The position numbers and the translations under genes are program-made. Shown here piece by piece: positions 35,706-46,378 of a DNA stretch of 64,000 bases. Positions within the stretch are counted from its first letter, which is position 1, and each line of letters begins with the position of its first letter. The stretch comes from Hyparrhenia diplandra. Its lineage: Eukaryota; Streptophyta; Magnoliopsida; Poales; Poaceae. The DNA lies in the NCBI GenBank assembly GCA_015847255.1, contig JADLZK010007779.1:1116001-1180000 (forward strand), in the 5' to 3' direction. The notes below the pieces were generated by a model, which had not been told where the DNA came from, searched no databases, and saw nothing but the letters and a program-made list of their open reading frames with translations.

Positions 35706-37000
35706 TTTTTTTTGAAAAGAGTTATTTTATAACTCGGCTTTTGAGAAAGCCCAAACCAGAGTAACAATATCTGGTGGGGTTACCAGCTTACATCAACGAG
35801 CAAAGTAATGAAAAGCAGCAAAAACAAGCAGAAAGATAAAATGTTTGAATTTTTGCTCTAAATTTCGACAATGTTCCGTTGAAGTCAACGGCTTCGAATG
35901 AACGATGACGTCCATTGCCCGATCATCTTCACGACTCGCTCCACCCTCTTCACATGCGCCTCTTTAAGCAGCACGAACCACTTCTGTATGAAAGATAAAG
36001 CAAGGTATATAACATCACCTGGTACTTTTTGGAAACACCTTTTCAATAGCCATTTTATTTCTAGTATTCCACAATGCCCGTGCAAATCCTGAAAAATAAA
36101 CATCATGATTCTTGCTGGTACAGGGCCTCCCCTGTAGCCACCTGGTATGAAAGTCCATCAAAGAATCTGGTACCCTCTCCACGTTCTAGATATCTTTAAT
36201 CATTGCCCATATCAGTTTAGCTCAATGACAGTGAAAAGTAAATGTTCTACTGATTCTTTACTGCCACACACACAACATTTGTCAGAACCTTTCCACTTCT
36301 CTTGGCCAAAGATTCCCCAACCTGTAATCTATTGTTAAAAACTTGCCATAGAAAGAATTTGATCTTCAAAGGCATTTTGTTTTTCCAAATAAAACCGGCA
36401 ATTCTGCTGGGCATACCTCTATCTGTTAGAAACCTATACAAGGATTTAGTAGTGAATTTCTTAGTTTTTTTCTTACACCCGCAAGACTGCATCTCTTTTG
36501 ATCAGTCAAATTGTAGCTATTTAGTAGATCCTTAAGTTCTAAACCATCTATCATATTCTTGAAGAGAAAGAGGTCTTTTAAAGTCTATAATCCATTCATC
36601 TTCTTCCCAACAATCAGCCACTGTGCAATTTGGGTCTCTAGTCAATTTGTACAGATCCTCGTATACTAAGAATAAAGGTGCTCCCATGAGCCAGCAATCT
36701 TGCCAAAATCTGCACATATTACCATTTCCTACCTTAAAAACAGCACCCCACTTAAAAAGATGTTTGACTTTATGCAATCCCTGCCAAAATTGTGAACTTC
36801 CTTTGACTGTGGACTCAAAAAAATTACCAGATTGCATATATTTTGCCTTAACCAGTTTAAACCAAAGTTTATCTGGTTCTTGGTGAATTTTCCATATCCA
36901 TTTGACCAAAAGACACTCATTCATGTATCTAGTGTTTATGATCCCAAGACCCCTGATCTTTGGGCCTACTAACCATTTTCAAAGTTAGCCATATGGATCG
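35706..37000 (-). mobile_element. 5'-truncated LINE with target duplication
   Basis: On the minus strand the frame 36924-36532 (WIWKIHQEPDKLWFKLVKAK) is the region after the reverse transcriptase of plant L1 elements. Frame 36492-36247 (MPLKIKFFLWQVFNNRLQ) is the zf-RVT domain. The poly(A) end is the T-run at 35706-35713. Flanks TTCTAGTATT at 35696-35705 and 37001-37010 are a target duplication. Endonuclease and catalytic RT motifs are absent, so it is a dead copy. Confidence 0.8.
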
Positions 37001-37204
37001 TTCTAGTATTTGTTATGTACGATCCCCTTTGATTCTGGCCAGAACCCTTGTTCGGACGTATCTAGCACGACTCACTTTAGGCAACGAAGGCAACGTATCC
37101 GGATCCAACTTGTACCTCGATGCAACAAATAATTCGTTTATTTATTTTACCCGAGATGCCGGGACCATCGTTGCGCCTGATCGATCTCTTCCGTGCAGTA
37201 GTAT

Positions 37205-38608
37205 ATGCGTCCAATGGAGACAGAGACGGCGGCGGAGGCGGCGGCAGCTCAACCCGACAACTTGCTCCCCAGCTGTCTCCCTGTGCGCGGTCTATTCATC
37301 AATCACCAGGACTACGGCAGGCCGCTCTTCTTGTCCCGGCCGACGCCGACGTCGTCGCCGAGGGCCGACGGTGGCCCCTGCCAGATCGATGGCAAGTTTG
37401 ATTCCGTCCAGCACGAAAGCCGGTGCAGCTGGTCTGATGTCGTGGACCACTGCAATGGCCTCGTCCTCTTCCTGGAGAGTTGGCAGGATGTGATGCACGT
37501 ATGCAATCCAGCAACGCGGTGGTCGGCACGCCTGCCACCGCACCCTGGCGCCGCCTGCTACTACAGTTCCTCAGGCTGGGGCCGCCGCGCGTTCCTCGTC
37601 TTCGACCCTTTGGTGTCGAAGGAGTACAAGGTGCTGTTGTCGCCCGAGGAGCTAGAGAGGAAGCAGATGGAGAAGGACGAAACATGCCGCCGGATGGAGT
37701 GGCCGCCGTCGGCATGGGCAGCGTGGCACGAGTTCTCGTCGAGCACCGGGAGGTGGGAGGAGAAGGTATTCGTCCAGGAAGGTGAGGCCGCAGGGATAGC
37801 TGGGGACTTGCTGCTGAACGAATGCGCCTTCTATCATGTCGAGCCACCATGCCGCTATGCTGCCTACTGGAAGGGTGCACTCTACGTGCACTGCCGTGGT
37901 GAATTTGTATCGAGGTAAATAAATATTTCTCCAAATCCACTTTTCCAAACATTGATGATCCAAATTTCCAAACATTGATCGATTTAGTAATTTATGGATG
38001 TGTGTTATTTTGTAGATTATCCTTGCAGGATAACTACTCCTACCAAGTAATCAAATCGCCAGTACAACTTTCAGAGTGGAAGAATGATGTACGCTCTTTT
38101 CTAGGTAGATCCGAGAAAGGGGTACATTGCAGCTCTTGCTAGACAAGAGCTGGCCAAACTTCGAGTTTGGACTCTCAACGAATCCAGTGGCAACATTGAG
38201 TGGGTGCCAAAGGATCAAAGTAACCTCAAGATCAATACATCCTCATGGTCGTCGTTGGAAGACAACGAATTCGATGAACTGAAATGTTGGACTTTAGACC
38301 TAGAACCGAAATATGGCAGGACGAACCAAGACATATCACTAGTAGAACAAAATGTTTGCTGGGACTCTGACGACGACAACATTATTGCGGATGTTTCAGA
38401 TGACGAAGAGGAGGCTCTCTCATATATCAAATTTCTTGGATTTCATCCACACAAGGAGGTTATCTTCTTATCTTGTTACGGTTACGGAGTGGCTTTTCAT
38501 TTGAACAGCCCAAAGGTTCAGTATTTAGGAGGAGTGCACCCAGCAGGCGAGTATCATCGTGGCATTCGCGAATCATTTGTGTACACGCCGTGCTTAACTG
38601 GAGATTAG
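37205..38608 (+). pseudogene. DUF295 gene copy A, broken by a 2-bp loss
   Basis: Two exons, 37205-37914 and 38016-38608, same structure as the intact copy at 44.5 kb, with GT-AG intron. Exon 1: LPVRGLFINHQDYGRPLFLS, VVDHCNGLVLFLESW, CNPATRW, FLVFDPLVSKEYKVLL. Exon 2: VIKSPVQLSE, FLGRSEKG, then the conserved C-terminal motifs. After GRSEKG, two bases present in every sister copy are missing (about 38120), so translation leaves the frame and stops; downstream the original frame is open to the end. The N-terminus has no F-box, only a short Gln/Ala-rich leader. Otherwise well preserved, so the break looks recent or could be a base-calling error. Confidence 0.8.
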
Positions 38609-41089
38609 CAGCAGCCAAGCATGTATCTGAGTTGTCAACTTTTTGTTCTATTGAATAATAATTATATTCTAGGGTAACTACATTTGTTAATCGAATATTA
38701 CTAGAAGCGATTGTTCTATGCCGACCACATCTGCTAATTGATGAACACATACGAGCATTTTATAAGTTGTCCAGCTCTGAAAATGTCTGGTAACAGAGCC
38801 GTGCATTCCAAGGTGTCCAGCTCTGAAAATGTCTAGTAACATAGACATGCATTCCATGGTCTGTTTCTAGAAATGTCAATGTATCGAGTCTAAATAAAAA
38901 CAAACAAACAAAACGAGCATGAGAGGAATGATCTATTGTTAGGAAGCTGCTACCGCAAGGCTATTTGCCATGCCATCCGTGGCATCCTGGCGTTGTCCCC
39001 ATTCTTGGTGCTCAAGCATAGTGCTCCGCAAAGGTCCTTCGAAATTTTCTCACGGCAGAGGCTCTTTGCCGACCACCGTACCAACAGATGCTCGGGAAAG
39101 ACTTTGCCAGCCGGTTTGGGCTCTCGGCATAAAAACGTAGCCATTAACGCCAGTTTAAAATGACGGAAAATGGTAGCCTCGTTGCCGAGCGCCATGCCAC
39201 TAGGAACTCGGCAAAGTTTTTTTTTTTGCAATCTTTTTGGCCGAGAACCACCCCGACGAGCTCTCGGCAAAGAATTTTCTTTTTTTTTTTTTTTTGCAAA
39301 AGAACTTTTGCCCAGAACTCAGTACCTGGCTCTAGGTAAAGAAGGCAGCTTTGCCGAGCACGGTGGCAGCGGTGCTCGGTAAAGCTGGAACTTTTTCCAA
39401 CTTTGTCGAGCACCGTGCCAGACGCCGGCAAAGAACCAGAAAAATGTTTTTTTTCTGCTATCCACTTTGACAAACAGACACAAATATCACATCCAGATAT
39501 AAGTACCATAAGTCTCACCACCTCATCAACTAACTACAATAGGCGTTCATCCTTCAGGTGAGAAAGGTGGATCTTGAGTGGCCGACGACGGGAAGACTTG
39601 GTGAGCACCTAGAAGCGGCTGATTCGAACCCGTCGATCCAGGCTATGCAAAGGAGACCGGTGATAAGGTGGCAGCTCGGGCGCGTCGAGGACCGGGGCAA
39701 TGTCGAAGCTTGTGCAGAATCTAGGGGACGGGCGTCGCGGGCGTGAGCACAGCGCGCCCTCCTCCTCCTCTTCATCCTCCTTCCACTCTTCCTCTTCCTT
39801 CTTCTCCTCCTTCCCCTTCTCCTCTTCCTACTCCTTCGCCACTTCCTCCTTCCTCCTCATTCGGCGTGGGGTTCCCTCCACTTCTTCCTCACTCCGGGGC
39901 GGGGCCCCTCTTTTCCTCGTGGAGGCAGGCACCGGATAGGGAGGCGGTGGTGGCCTTGGGCGGTGGTAGGCGTAGGCACGGGCGGGGGGTAGGCTAGGGG
40001 TGGGCGTGGTGGCGCACGCGTGGCGGGCGGCATCGGTGGGTAAGGCGGCGGCAGCGTGTGAGTGTGTGAGTGTGGTGTGTGCTGTGTGTCAATGACGGCG
40101 AATTGCTACGTCTTAGGGTTTAGTGGCTTTATCAAACGCAGGATCCAGCAGCGCTCGCCTAGCGTTTCTCATTTTAAAATTTTTGCTCTTTGCCGAGCGC
40201 CAGTTCTGGTAGCTCTCGGCAAAGGCAGGTTCTTAATTTGCCGAGCACTACTCGATCCGGCCCTCGGCAATGATTTTTTTCCTCTCCGCAAAATCAAATG
40301 GGTGTAATGGAGGCACGTGGCAGTCTCTTTGCCGAGAGCTGCGAGATGTGCCGCTCAGCAAAGTTTTTTTTGTCCCCACAAAATCAGACAACAGGATGGA
40401 GGCACGTGGCAAGATCTTTGCCAAGAACCTATATGCACTCTCGGCGAAGCCTTTGGGCTTTGCCGAGAGCCTGCCAGCTACCTCTCGGCAAAGGGGCTCT
40501 TTGCCGAGAGCCGAAGTCGGCGCCGGCAAATATATATTTGTTTTGGCTTCACAATTTTTTCTATAACTTAGCTATAGTACTTACAGTTCCATGTCTATCT
40601 TTCGAATTTTTTTTCGTACTTTTTACTATACTAGTAAACATGCCCGTGCGTTGCAACAGGAGTTGTCTTCATTGAATCCAATCAAACTAATAAAAAATAA
40701 CTTAAAAATGCATTATTATTATTAAAAGGTATAGGTGGAAAAAGAAGGTTAGCTGTATTGATCCTTCGTCCGATAGTTATGTATAACTATGGTTACTCGG
40801 CTCACAATTTAGTATGTTTTGGCTCATCCTTTTCTCGATATTTAAATACACATGCATTCCATGAGGGACATACTACATAAATACACATGCATTCCATGCC
40901 GGAATCTATAAAAGCTAGATACACCAGTCTCGATGTTTATTAATAGCTAAGTCGACCAAATTAAATCATACAAATTTTGTCTCATACTAATACTAAACAT
41001 GCATGCATATATAGGGGAAAAATAGATGAATAATCTGACACCATACTGCCAAGAGCAGATACATACGCAGAAAGACCACGCACGCTGGA

Positions 41090-41526
41090 AGCCGGGGATG
41101 AGTTTAGTAGTCGCCATTCTAAAGCCTCCGGGCAACCTGAACGATGCGAACACCTCGGCGCAGGCCTACTTCAGCTGTTGGTACGAGTCCCAGAGGCCAG
41201 AGGCTCCTGGGAACATGGTACGGCTTCTACATCTGCACAACCATCACCTACCACACCAGCGCCAGCAGCCCGGCGCGGCGCAGCCCCGGGTTCCCGAGCT
41301 CGTCCGTGGCGAGAAGGTCCACCGCGTTCTCCACCTCCAACCCGTACCCGGCTTGCAGCTTCGCCACGTCGCCATGGATCCCGACGCCCACGAAGGTGTT
41401 GTGGCCGTCGTAGGACGGGGTGTTCCACCTGGAGCCCGTAACCGGCTCACAGCTTCGCCACATCGCCGTGGATCCCGACGCCGACAAAGGTGTGGCCGTC
41501 GTAGGCGGGGGTGATCCTGGTCGCCA
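41090..41526 (-). pseudogene. WRN-like 3'-5' exonuclease fragment inside a Helitron
   Basis: The minus strand from an ATG at 41526 reads MATRITPAYDGHTFVGVGIH then GDVAKL and a stop. A second, longer copy follows: YDGHNTFVGVGIHGDVAKLQ, YGLEVENAVDLLATDELGNP, GLRRAGLLALVW. The end ACAEVFASFRLPGG matches the C-terminal part of the DnaQ-fold exonuclease domain of small WRN-like plant proteins. The N-terminal part with the first acidic catalytic residues is absent. Stops and frameshifts between the segments make it nonfunctional. Capture of such fragments is common in grass Helitrons. Confidence 0.7.
41358..41508 (-). repeat. Local duplication inside the exonuclease fragment
   Basis: The block around GCTTCGCCACGTCGCCATGG at 41358 recurs about 93 bases further right (41451) with a few differences, duplicating the codons for FVGVGIHGDVAKL. 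It occurred after or during capture, as no family member has two copies. Confidence 0.7.
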
Positions 41527-41836
41527 TCTCCTTCGATCGGCAACCAACCGGCGGTCTGTCGGTTGTCGAGGGCTTGGTTTGGAAGATCAGATTGATAACC
41601 CGGAAACCGGGCAACGGTTATATATAAGCATCTCGTAGGGAGACTTGAGACCGATTCTGTTGTGCCGTAAGTGACGGCAGGCGGCCGACGGAAAAAGAAA
41701 GTCCGGCTAGGCAGAAAACGGGCAGAAATTGGTGGCAGAAAAAAGGGTAGAAAAAGAGGTGGTACTGAAATTTTCTTTCTTTATTAGTAACTAGGAAACA
41801 TGCCCGTGCGTGCGTTGCTACTGGGTGAATATTAAA

Positions 41837-42062
41837 TTATTTAATTTGCTATGTGTATTTATATATGCAATTTTTTACATTAAAGTTATTAAGACGTTTT
41901 AGTTTTTGGATGGACAATATCGTGCTTCGACGAACACACGAGAGATTAGTTATTTAATTTGCTATGTGTATTTATATATGCAATTTTTACATTAAAGTTA
42001 TTAAGACGTTTTAGTTTTGGATGGACAATATCGTGCTTCGACGAACACACGAGAGATTAGTT
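41837..42062. repeat. 113-bp tandem duplication
   Basis: Two nearly identical units starting TTATTTAATTTGCTATGTG at 41837 and 41950, each ending in CACACGAGAGATTAG. They differ by single-base indels only. AT-rich, noncoding, within Helitron unit 1. Confidence 0.85.
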
Positions 42063-42149
42063 AGTACAATAAATTTGTATATTAGGACTGATTTGTCCGC
42101 TGATGATTACGACAGCAGATGTCTCTTTCTCTTTTTGTTTCATTAATTT

Positions 42150-42860
42150 ATTGTTTTCTCCAAGACCGTGTCCTTACCATTGGATTTTCCATGATACTCC
42201 CATCCGCCTGCACGCGGACAAGCTGCAGGTCTTCGACACCGGCGATGCGCCTACGCCGATGAGGTACGTGTGCGTCGAGAGAAGACGGTGAAGCTGTCCC
42301 GGAAACGCGCGAGGAGCAGGAAGAACAGCCGGGACCAGCCGGGACCAACGACGTCGACTCCAGGTCTCTGCACCGATGGCACGACAGGCGGAGCGTCGTC
42401 AGTTCGTCGGCGCGCACGCCAATGTCTCGCCACGACGGTGACGTCCGTGACGTCGAGGCTTGGCATGCTGTCGAACATGATCTCGATGCTGGCGTCGAGC
42501 ATGCACATGGTGATGGCCAGGTCCTCCAGCGACGGGAGCTCGGTGAGGAGGATGTCCTGGCGCAGTACCGTGGCGACAGCAGGGTCTCGCGCTAGTGTCG
42601 TGGATGCGCGGCGGCCGCACCGCGTACGAGTACGGGTGCAGGTGCAACTCGGTGGTCGCCGGCGCAACTCGAGGGACCCGGCGCCGGCGTCCTCGTCCGG
42701 TAGAACCCTGCGCACTGGATGCTAGCAGCCTTCGCACATTGGCGAGCGCAATGAACACGTCGGCGTGCATGGGCACGTCCTTTCCATAGACAAGTTGCAG
42801 CGTTTGGACGGCGTCGGCGGCCGCGTCAACCTCACGGCGGTGACAAGATTGATTTATTAT
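42150..42860 (-). pseudogene. GC-rich gene fragment of unknown identity in Helitron unit 1
   Basis: The minus strand gives protein-like segments in changing frames: DAAADAVQTLQLVYGKDVPM then HADVFIALANVRRLL; LPSLEDLAITMCMLDASIEI then MFDSMPSLDVTDVTVV; then ADELTTLRLSCHRCRDLE. The order and the Leu-rich SLEDLAI-type segments recall F-box/LRR (FBD) proteins, but I cannot confirm this. Several frameshifts; probably a captured, decayed exon. Confidence 0.35.
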
Positions 42861-43959
42861 CGCGTTCTTCCTTTTCTGACACAACGACAGCACACGCGAA
42901 ATTGGGCAGAGATAGCGTATGTAGCCTGAACATGAGCAATATTTATATTTTGGATTGGACGGGACTCGTGTCGGGGTCGAATTCCCTTTTTCTGGTTGGC
43001 TCTACACGATTGCATACAGATACGGCTCGGTCCCAAGTCGGAAAACCGGATATGGTATACCCTACGATTGTTTCGCAGGTACGGGCGTACGGTGATTACA
43101 GCCCCAGACCGAGTATACGGACGGATACAGGAGGGGAGGGCAGACCCAAAAAGAAGGTCAAGAAATTTTCTCTCTTTATTAGTAGGTATATAGATATAGA
43201 TATAGATATAGATTTTATGAATTTTCATGTTTTATTTGAATTTGGGGTGTCGCCTTGGATGACGCCGCAAGTTAGACTTCGCAAGAAAGAATATCATTTT
43301 TCTTTTCAATTAGTCCCATTATTTGAATGACTTGCTTTTCAAATTTGAGTTATGAAAAGAAATTCAAATAAAACATAAAAATTCATGAAATATACTAAAA
43401 AGTACGAAAAAAAATTCCAAAGTTGGACATAGAGTAGTAAATACTGTAGCAAAGCTAAAAAAATCTTGAAGACAAAATAAAATATATATATTTTGTCGAG
43501 GGCCAACATTAGCTCTCAGCATAGCGCCTCTTTGCCGAGAGCCACACATGAGGCTCTCGGCAAAAGGTTCAGGCTTTGCCGAGAGCCGGTTGCAGTCCTC
43601 GGCAAAGGGAGACCACATGGCACCTATGTGATGTCTTTTTGTTTAAAAACAAATCTTTACCGACAGTTCCCTGTCCTGTCCCTCGGCAAACACCTAAGAC
43701 TTTGCCGAGGGACACACTGACCAGCCCTCGGCAAAATCAATGCCATGGGACGGTGTCACCTCGCAGGACCTCTGCCGAGGGTCGTGTCTTCGCCGAAGGA
43801 TGGTGCTCGGCAAAGGGGATCTTTGTCGAGAGTCCTCCATTGCCGAGCGTTGGTCTATGGCAAGCGCGGTCGTCGGCAATGCCAGCCTTTGCCAATCGTC
43901 CGATTTTAGGCGCTCGACAAAACGCTGTACCCTCGGCAAAGGTCGATTTTTCTGTAGTG

Positions 43960-44472
43960 AAGCCGTCTCTTTATATCTGTGATCTAGCGATACCGAAGTT
44001 CACCACAGTGCAGAGAGAGTATGTTCACTTCCCTTACGCCGACCCTATGGTCACCGCAGGTTTCTGGTGTGTGAGACCCTCCGGTTGAAAAAGGAAACTC
44101 AGGGCCCGGAGAGACATCATCTCGATAGTTCGGCTTTCTTTGATGCCTCGATATCTTGATATCCGCCGCTGCCTCGATTGTCCGAACTCAAACCAATTCT
44201 TGCCGAATTATGTGCATCTGAGTTAGACTTTGAGACGTGAATAGTAAGGAAAGTAAATAAAATGCATAGGAAAAGTAGAGATAGGAGAGTGGGACGAACG
44301 TCTTCATATTTGTTATGCTCGATGTGAATTGTAGGGAAAGTAAATAAAATGCATATAATAGTCTTTTTATATATTAGGAAAAAGTAGAGATAGGAGAGTA
44401 GGACGAACGTATAATCTAGCGCGAGCAACGAAGGCAAGGTATCCGGACCAAACCTGTTTATTGATATCAAAG
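43960..44472 (+). promoter_or_regulatory. Upstream region of the intact DUF295 gene
   Basis: Noncoding sequence between the CACTA right end and the intact gene. 44140-44430 matches 29846-30015. The block AACGAAGGCAAGGTATCCGG at about 44427 matches AACGAAGGCAACGTATCCGG upstream of copy A (about 37083), so the proximal upstream region is shared between copies. No clear TATA box. Confidence 0.45.
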
Positions 44473-45910
44473 ATGTCGGGAGTCGGCACGTGGTCGTTCA
44501 GTCTAGGTCCAATGGAGACAGAGGCGGCAGCTCAGCCAGAGGACTTCCCCGCCGGCCATCTCCCGGTACGCGGTATATTCATCAACTACCAGGACTACGG
44601 CAGGCCACACTTCTTGTCCCGGCCGACACCGACGTCCTCGCTGAGGGCCGACGACGGCCCCTGCCGGATCGACGGCAAGTTTGATTTCATCAAGCGAGAA
44701 GACCCCAACGGCAGGTACGAAGTCGTGGATCACTGCAATGGCCTCGTCCTCTTCCTGGACAAACGTGCTAATGTGCTGCACGTGTGCAATCCCACCACGC
44801 GGTGGTCGGCGCCCCTGCCACCGTGCCCGGCTGGCGCCGACTACCACTACAGTGCCTTTTCCTGGGGCATCCGCCGTGCCTTCCTCGTGTTCGACCCTTT
44901 TATGTCGCCGGAGTACAAGGTGTTGTTGTCGCCTGAGGAGCCCGGGAGGAATCTGGACATGGACAACGACGATACTTGCCGCCGGATGGAGTGGCCGCCG
45001 TCAGCATGGACGAAGTGGTACACGTTCTCATCGAGCACTGTCAGGTGGGAGGAGAAGGTGTTCATCCGGGAAGGCGAGGCGGCAGGGACAGTGGGGGACT
45101 TGCTGCTGCTGGAAGAATGGGGCTTCCACCACGTCGAGCACCAATGCCGCTATGCTGCGTACTGGCAGGGTGCACTATACATACACTGCCGTGGTGAATT
45201 TGTATCAAGGTAAACATAAATCACTGTCCAACGCCTCGGAGTCATTGCTTAATCCTCTCTTCCAAACATCGATGCATAAAGTTCTTTTTTATGTATATAT
45301 GTATGGATGTGCGTTGTTTTGCAGATTTTCCTTGCTGGATGATAAGTACAGAGTGATCAAATCTCCGATAGAACTTGCCGAGTGCAAGAATGGTGATGTA
45401 CGGACTTTTCTAGGTAGATCGGAGAAGGGGGTGTACATTGCAGCTATTGCTGTAGATGGTTTGGCCAAACTTCGAGTATGGAATCTCAGTGAATCCGGTG
45501 GGCAGATAGAGTGGGTGCCAAAGGATCAAAGCAACCTTAACATCAATACATACTCATGGTGGCCCGGAAACAATAAATTCGATGAACGGAAATATTGGAC
45601 CCTAGATTTGGAAGCAAAGTATTGGATGTTCAATCCTGATAACCAAAGGAAGAACCAAGTATGCTGGAACTCTGATGACGACAACATTGTTAACATTTCA
45701 GAAGACAAAGATGAGGTTCTCCCATATATCAAATTCCTTGGATTTCATCCCTACAAGGAGGTTATCTTCTTGTGTTGCGACTGTAATGCAGTGGCTTTTC
45801 ATTTGAACAGCCCAAAGGTCCATTATTTAGGATCAGTACACCTAGCAGGGGAGTACCATCGTGGCATTCGTGAATCATTTGTGTATACGCCCTGCTTAAT
45901 TAGAGATTAG
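44473..45910 (+). CDS. DUF295 (KIB-type) protein, intact two-exon gene (copy B)
   Basis: Exons 44473-45209 and 45325-45910 joined at GT-AG (codon AG|A) give 440 residues without a stop. Start is ATG 44473 (MSGVGTWSF); the internal ATG at 44512 (METEAAAQPED), aligned with the copy A start, is a good alternative. Residues about 25-245: LPVRGIFINYQDYGRPHFLS, VVDHCNGLVLFLDKR, CNPTTRW, FLVFDPFMSPEYKVLL, YAAYWQGALYIHCRGEF. Exon 2: VIKSPIELAE, FLGRSEKGVYIAAI, WVPKDQSNL, FLGFHPYKEVIFL, GIRESFVYTPCL. These match the DUF295/KIB beta-propeller domain. Family members normally carry an N-terminal F-box for SCF ubiquitin ligases; here PEDFPAGH may be its first residues but the rest is absent. Only full-length open copy in the cluster; substrate unknown. 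Confidence 0.85.
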
Positions 45911-46037
45911 CAGCAGACATACATGTGTCTGAGTGGTCAACTTTTGGTTCTATTGAATAATTATTATACGATGTCACTCTTTGTAACATCAATCTAATTT
46001 ATTATTTTTTCTCTGTGTGAAAGAAGTGCTATTTTCT

Positions 46038-46378
46038 GTCACAGCCCATGGCAGGCCAGCCCTACAGGCCACGAGGGCGTGCACGCAGGGGAGGGCAGGA
46101 GCCCTGCGACCAGTGCCGCCGCCGCCGCTGTCTGTAGTTAACCGTCATTAAGCACAGGTTATTTAGGGAGTAAAGTAGAAATAAAATAGGAAACATAATA
46201 AGAGGTTTGCTTAGATACAAGTCTTCCCGGATTATAAATGCAAGGGACTTACAATCATTTGGAACTAATCAGAAAAATTAAAGGGGTAACACCAGTGAGC
46301 TCTCCAGCTCCGTCGCTCTCGCTCTTCCTAACCCTAACCGCCTCGGGCGCTGCTGCCAACTATGCCACCGCCAGCAAC
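46038..46378 (+). mobile_element. Partial LTR downstream of copy B
   Basis: Begins TGTCACAGCCCATGGCAGG and includes the TATA-like GATTATAAATGCAAGGG and the CCTAACCCTAACCGCCTCGG block. These correspond to the LTRs at 50127 and 54746. It ends at CAGCCAGCG and joins directly to internal element sequence without a primer binding site, so a deletion removed the LTR end and PBS. Confidence 0.7.

Larger units (their letters stand above)
40631..41790 (-). mobile_element. Helitron unit 2 (downstream member of tandem pair)
   Basis: On the minus strand it ends with CTAG at 40634-40631, preceded by CACGGGCATGTTTA and a short palindrome, and is followed by T. It starts at the junction with unit 1 as TTACTAATAAAGAAAGAAAA, matching the 5' region of unit 1 but lacking its first TC and TATATC run. 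About 1,160 bp; it holds the WRN-like exonuclease fragment. Confidence 0.65.
41791..43212 (-). mobile_element. Helitron unit 1 (upstream member of tandem pair)
   Basis: The minus-strand 5' end at 43212 reads TCTATATCTATATC after an A, then ACTAATAAAGAGAGAAAATT. The 3' end is CTAG at 41794-41791 after GCACGGGCATGTTTC and a palindrome around GTAGCAACGCAC. About 1,420 bp, with a GC-rich gene-like segment at 42150-42860 and a 113-bp tandem duplication near its 3' end. The next unit begins immediately after CTAG, a head-to-tail junction. Confidence 0.65.
39000..43959. mobile_element. CACTA element with TTTGCCGAG arms, carrying two Helitrons
   Basis: Dozens of copies of TTTGCCGAG / CTCGGCAAA fill 39013-39415, 40185-40540 and 43490-43950. 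The right terminus is at 43959: on the minus strand it begins CACTACAGAAAAATCGACC, a canonical CACTA end. Inner arm sequences 40560-40630 and 43370-43440 are inverted copies of each other. The left CACTA terminus was not found, so the left limit is approximate and two overlapping elements are possible. 39540-40180 is pyrimidine- and GC-rich sequence of unknown origin. The Helitron pair at 40631-43212 interrupts the right part. Confidence 0.7.

Noticed and set aside
37299..37952. Minus-strand ORF of 217 codons opposite DUF295 copy A
   Set aside because: Antisense shadow of exon 1 in GC-rich coding sequence.
39170..40540. Many short ORFs in TTTGCCGAG-rich sequence
   Set aside because: They are translations of CACTA subterminal repeats in various frames.
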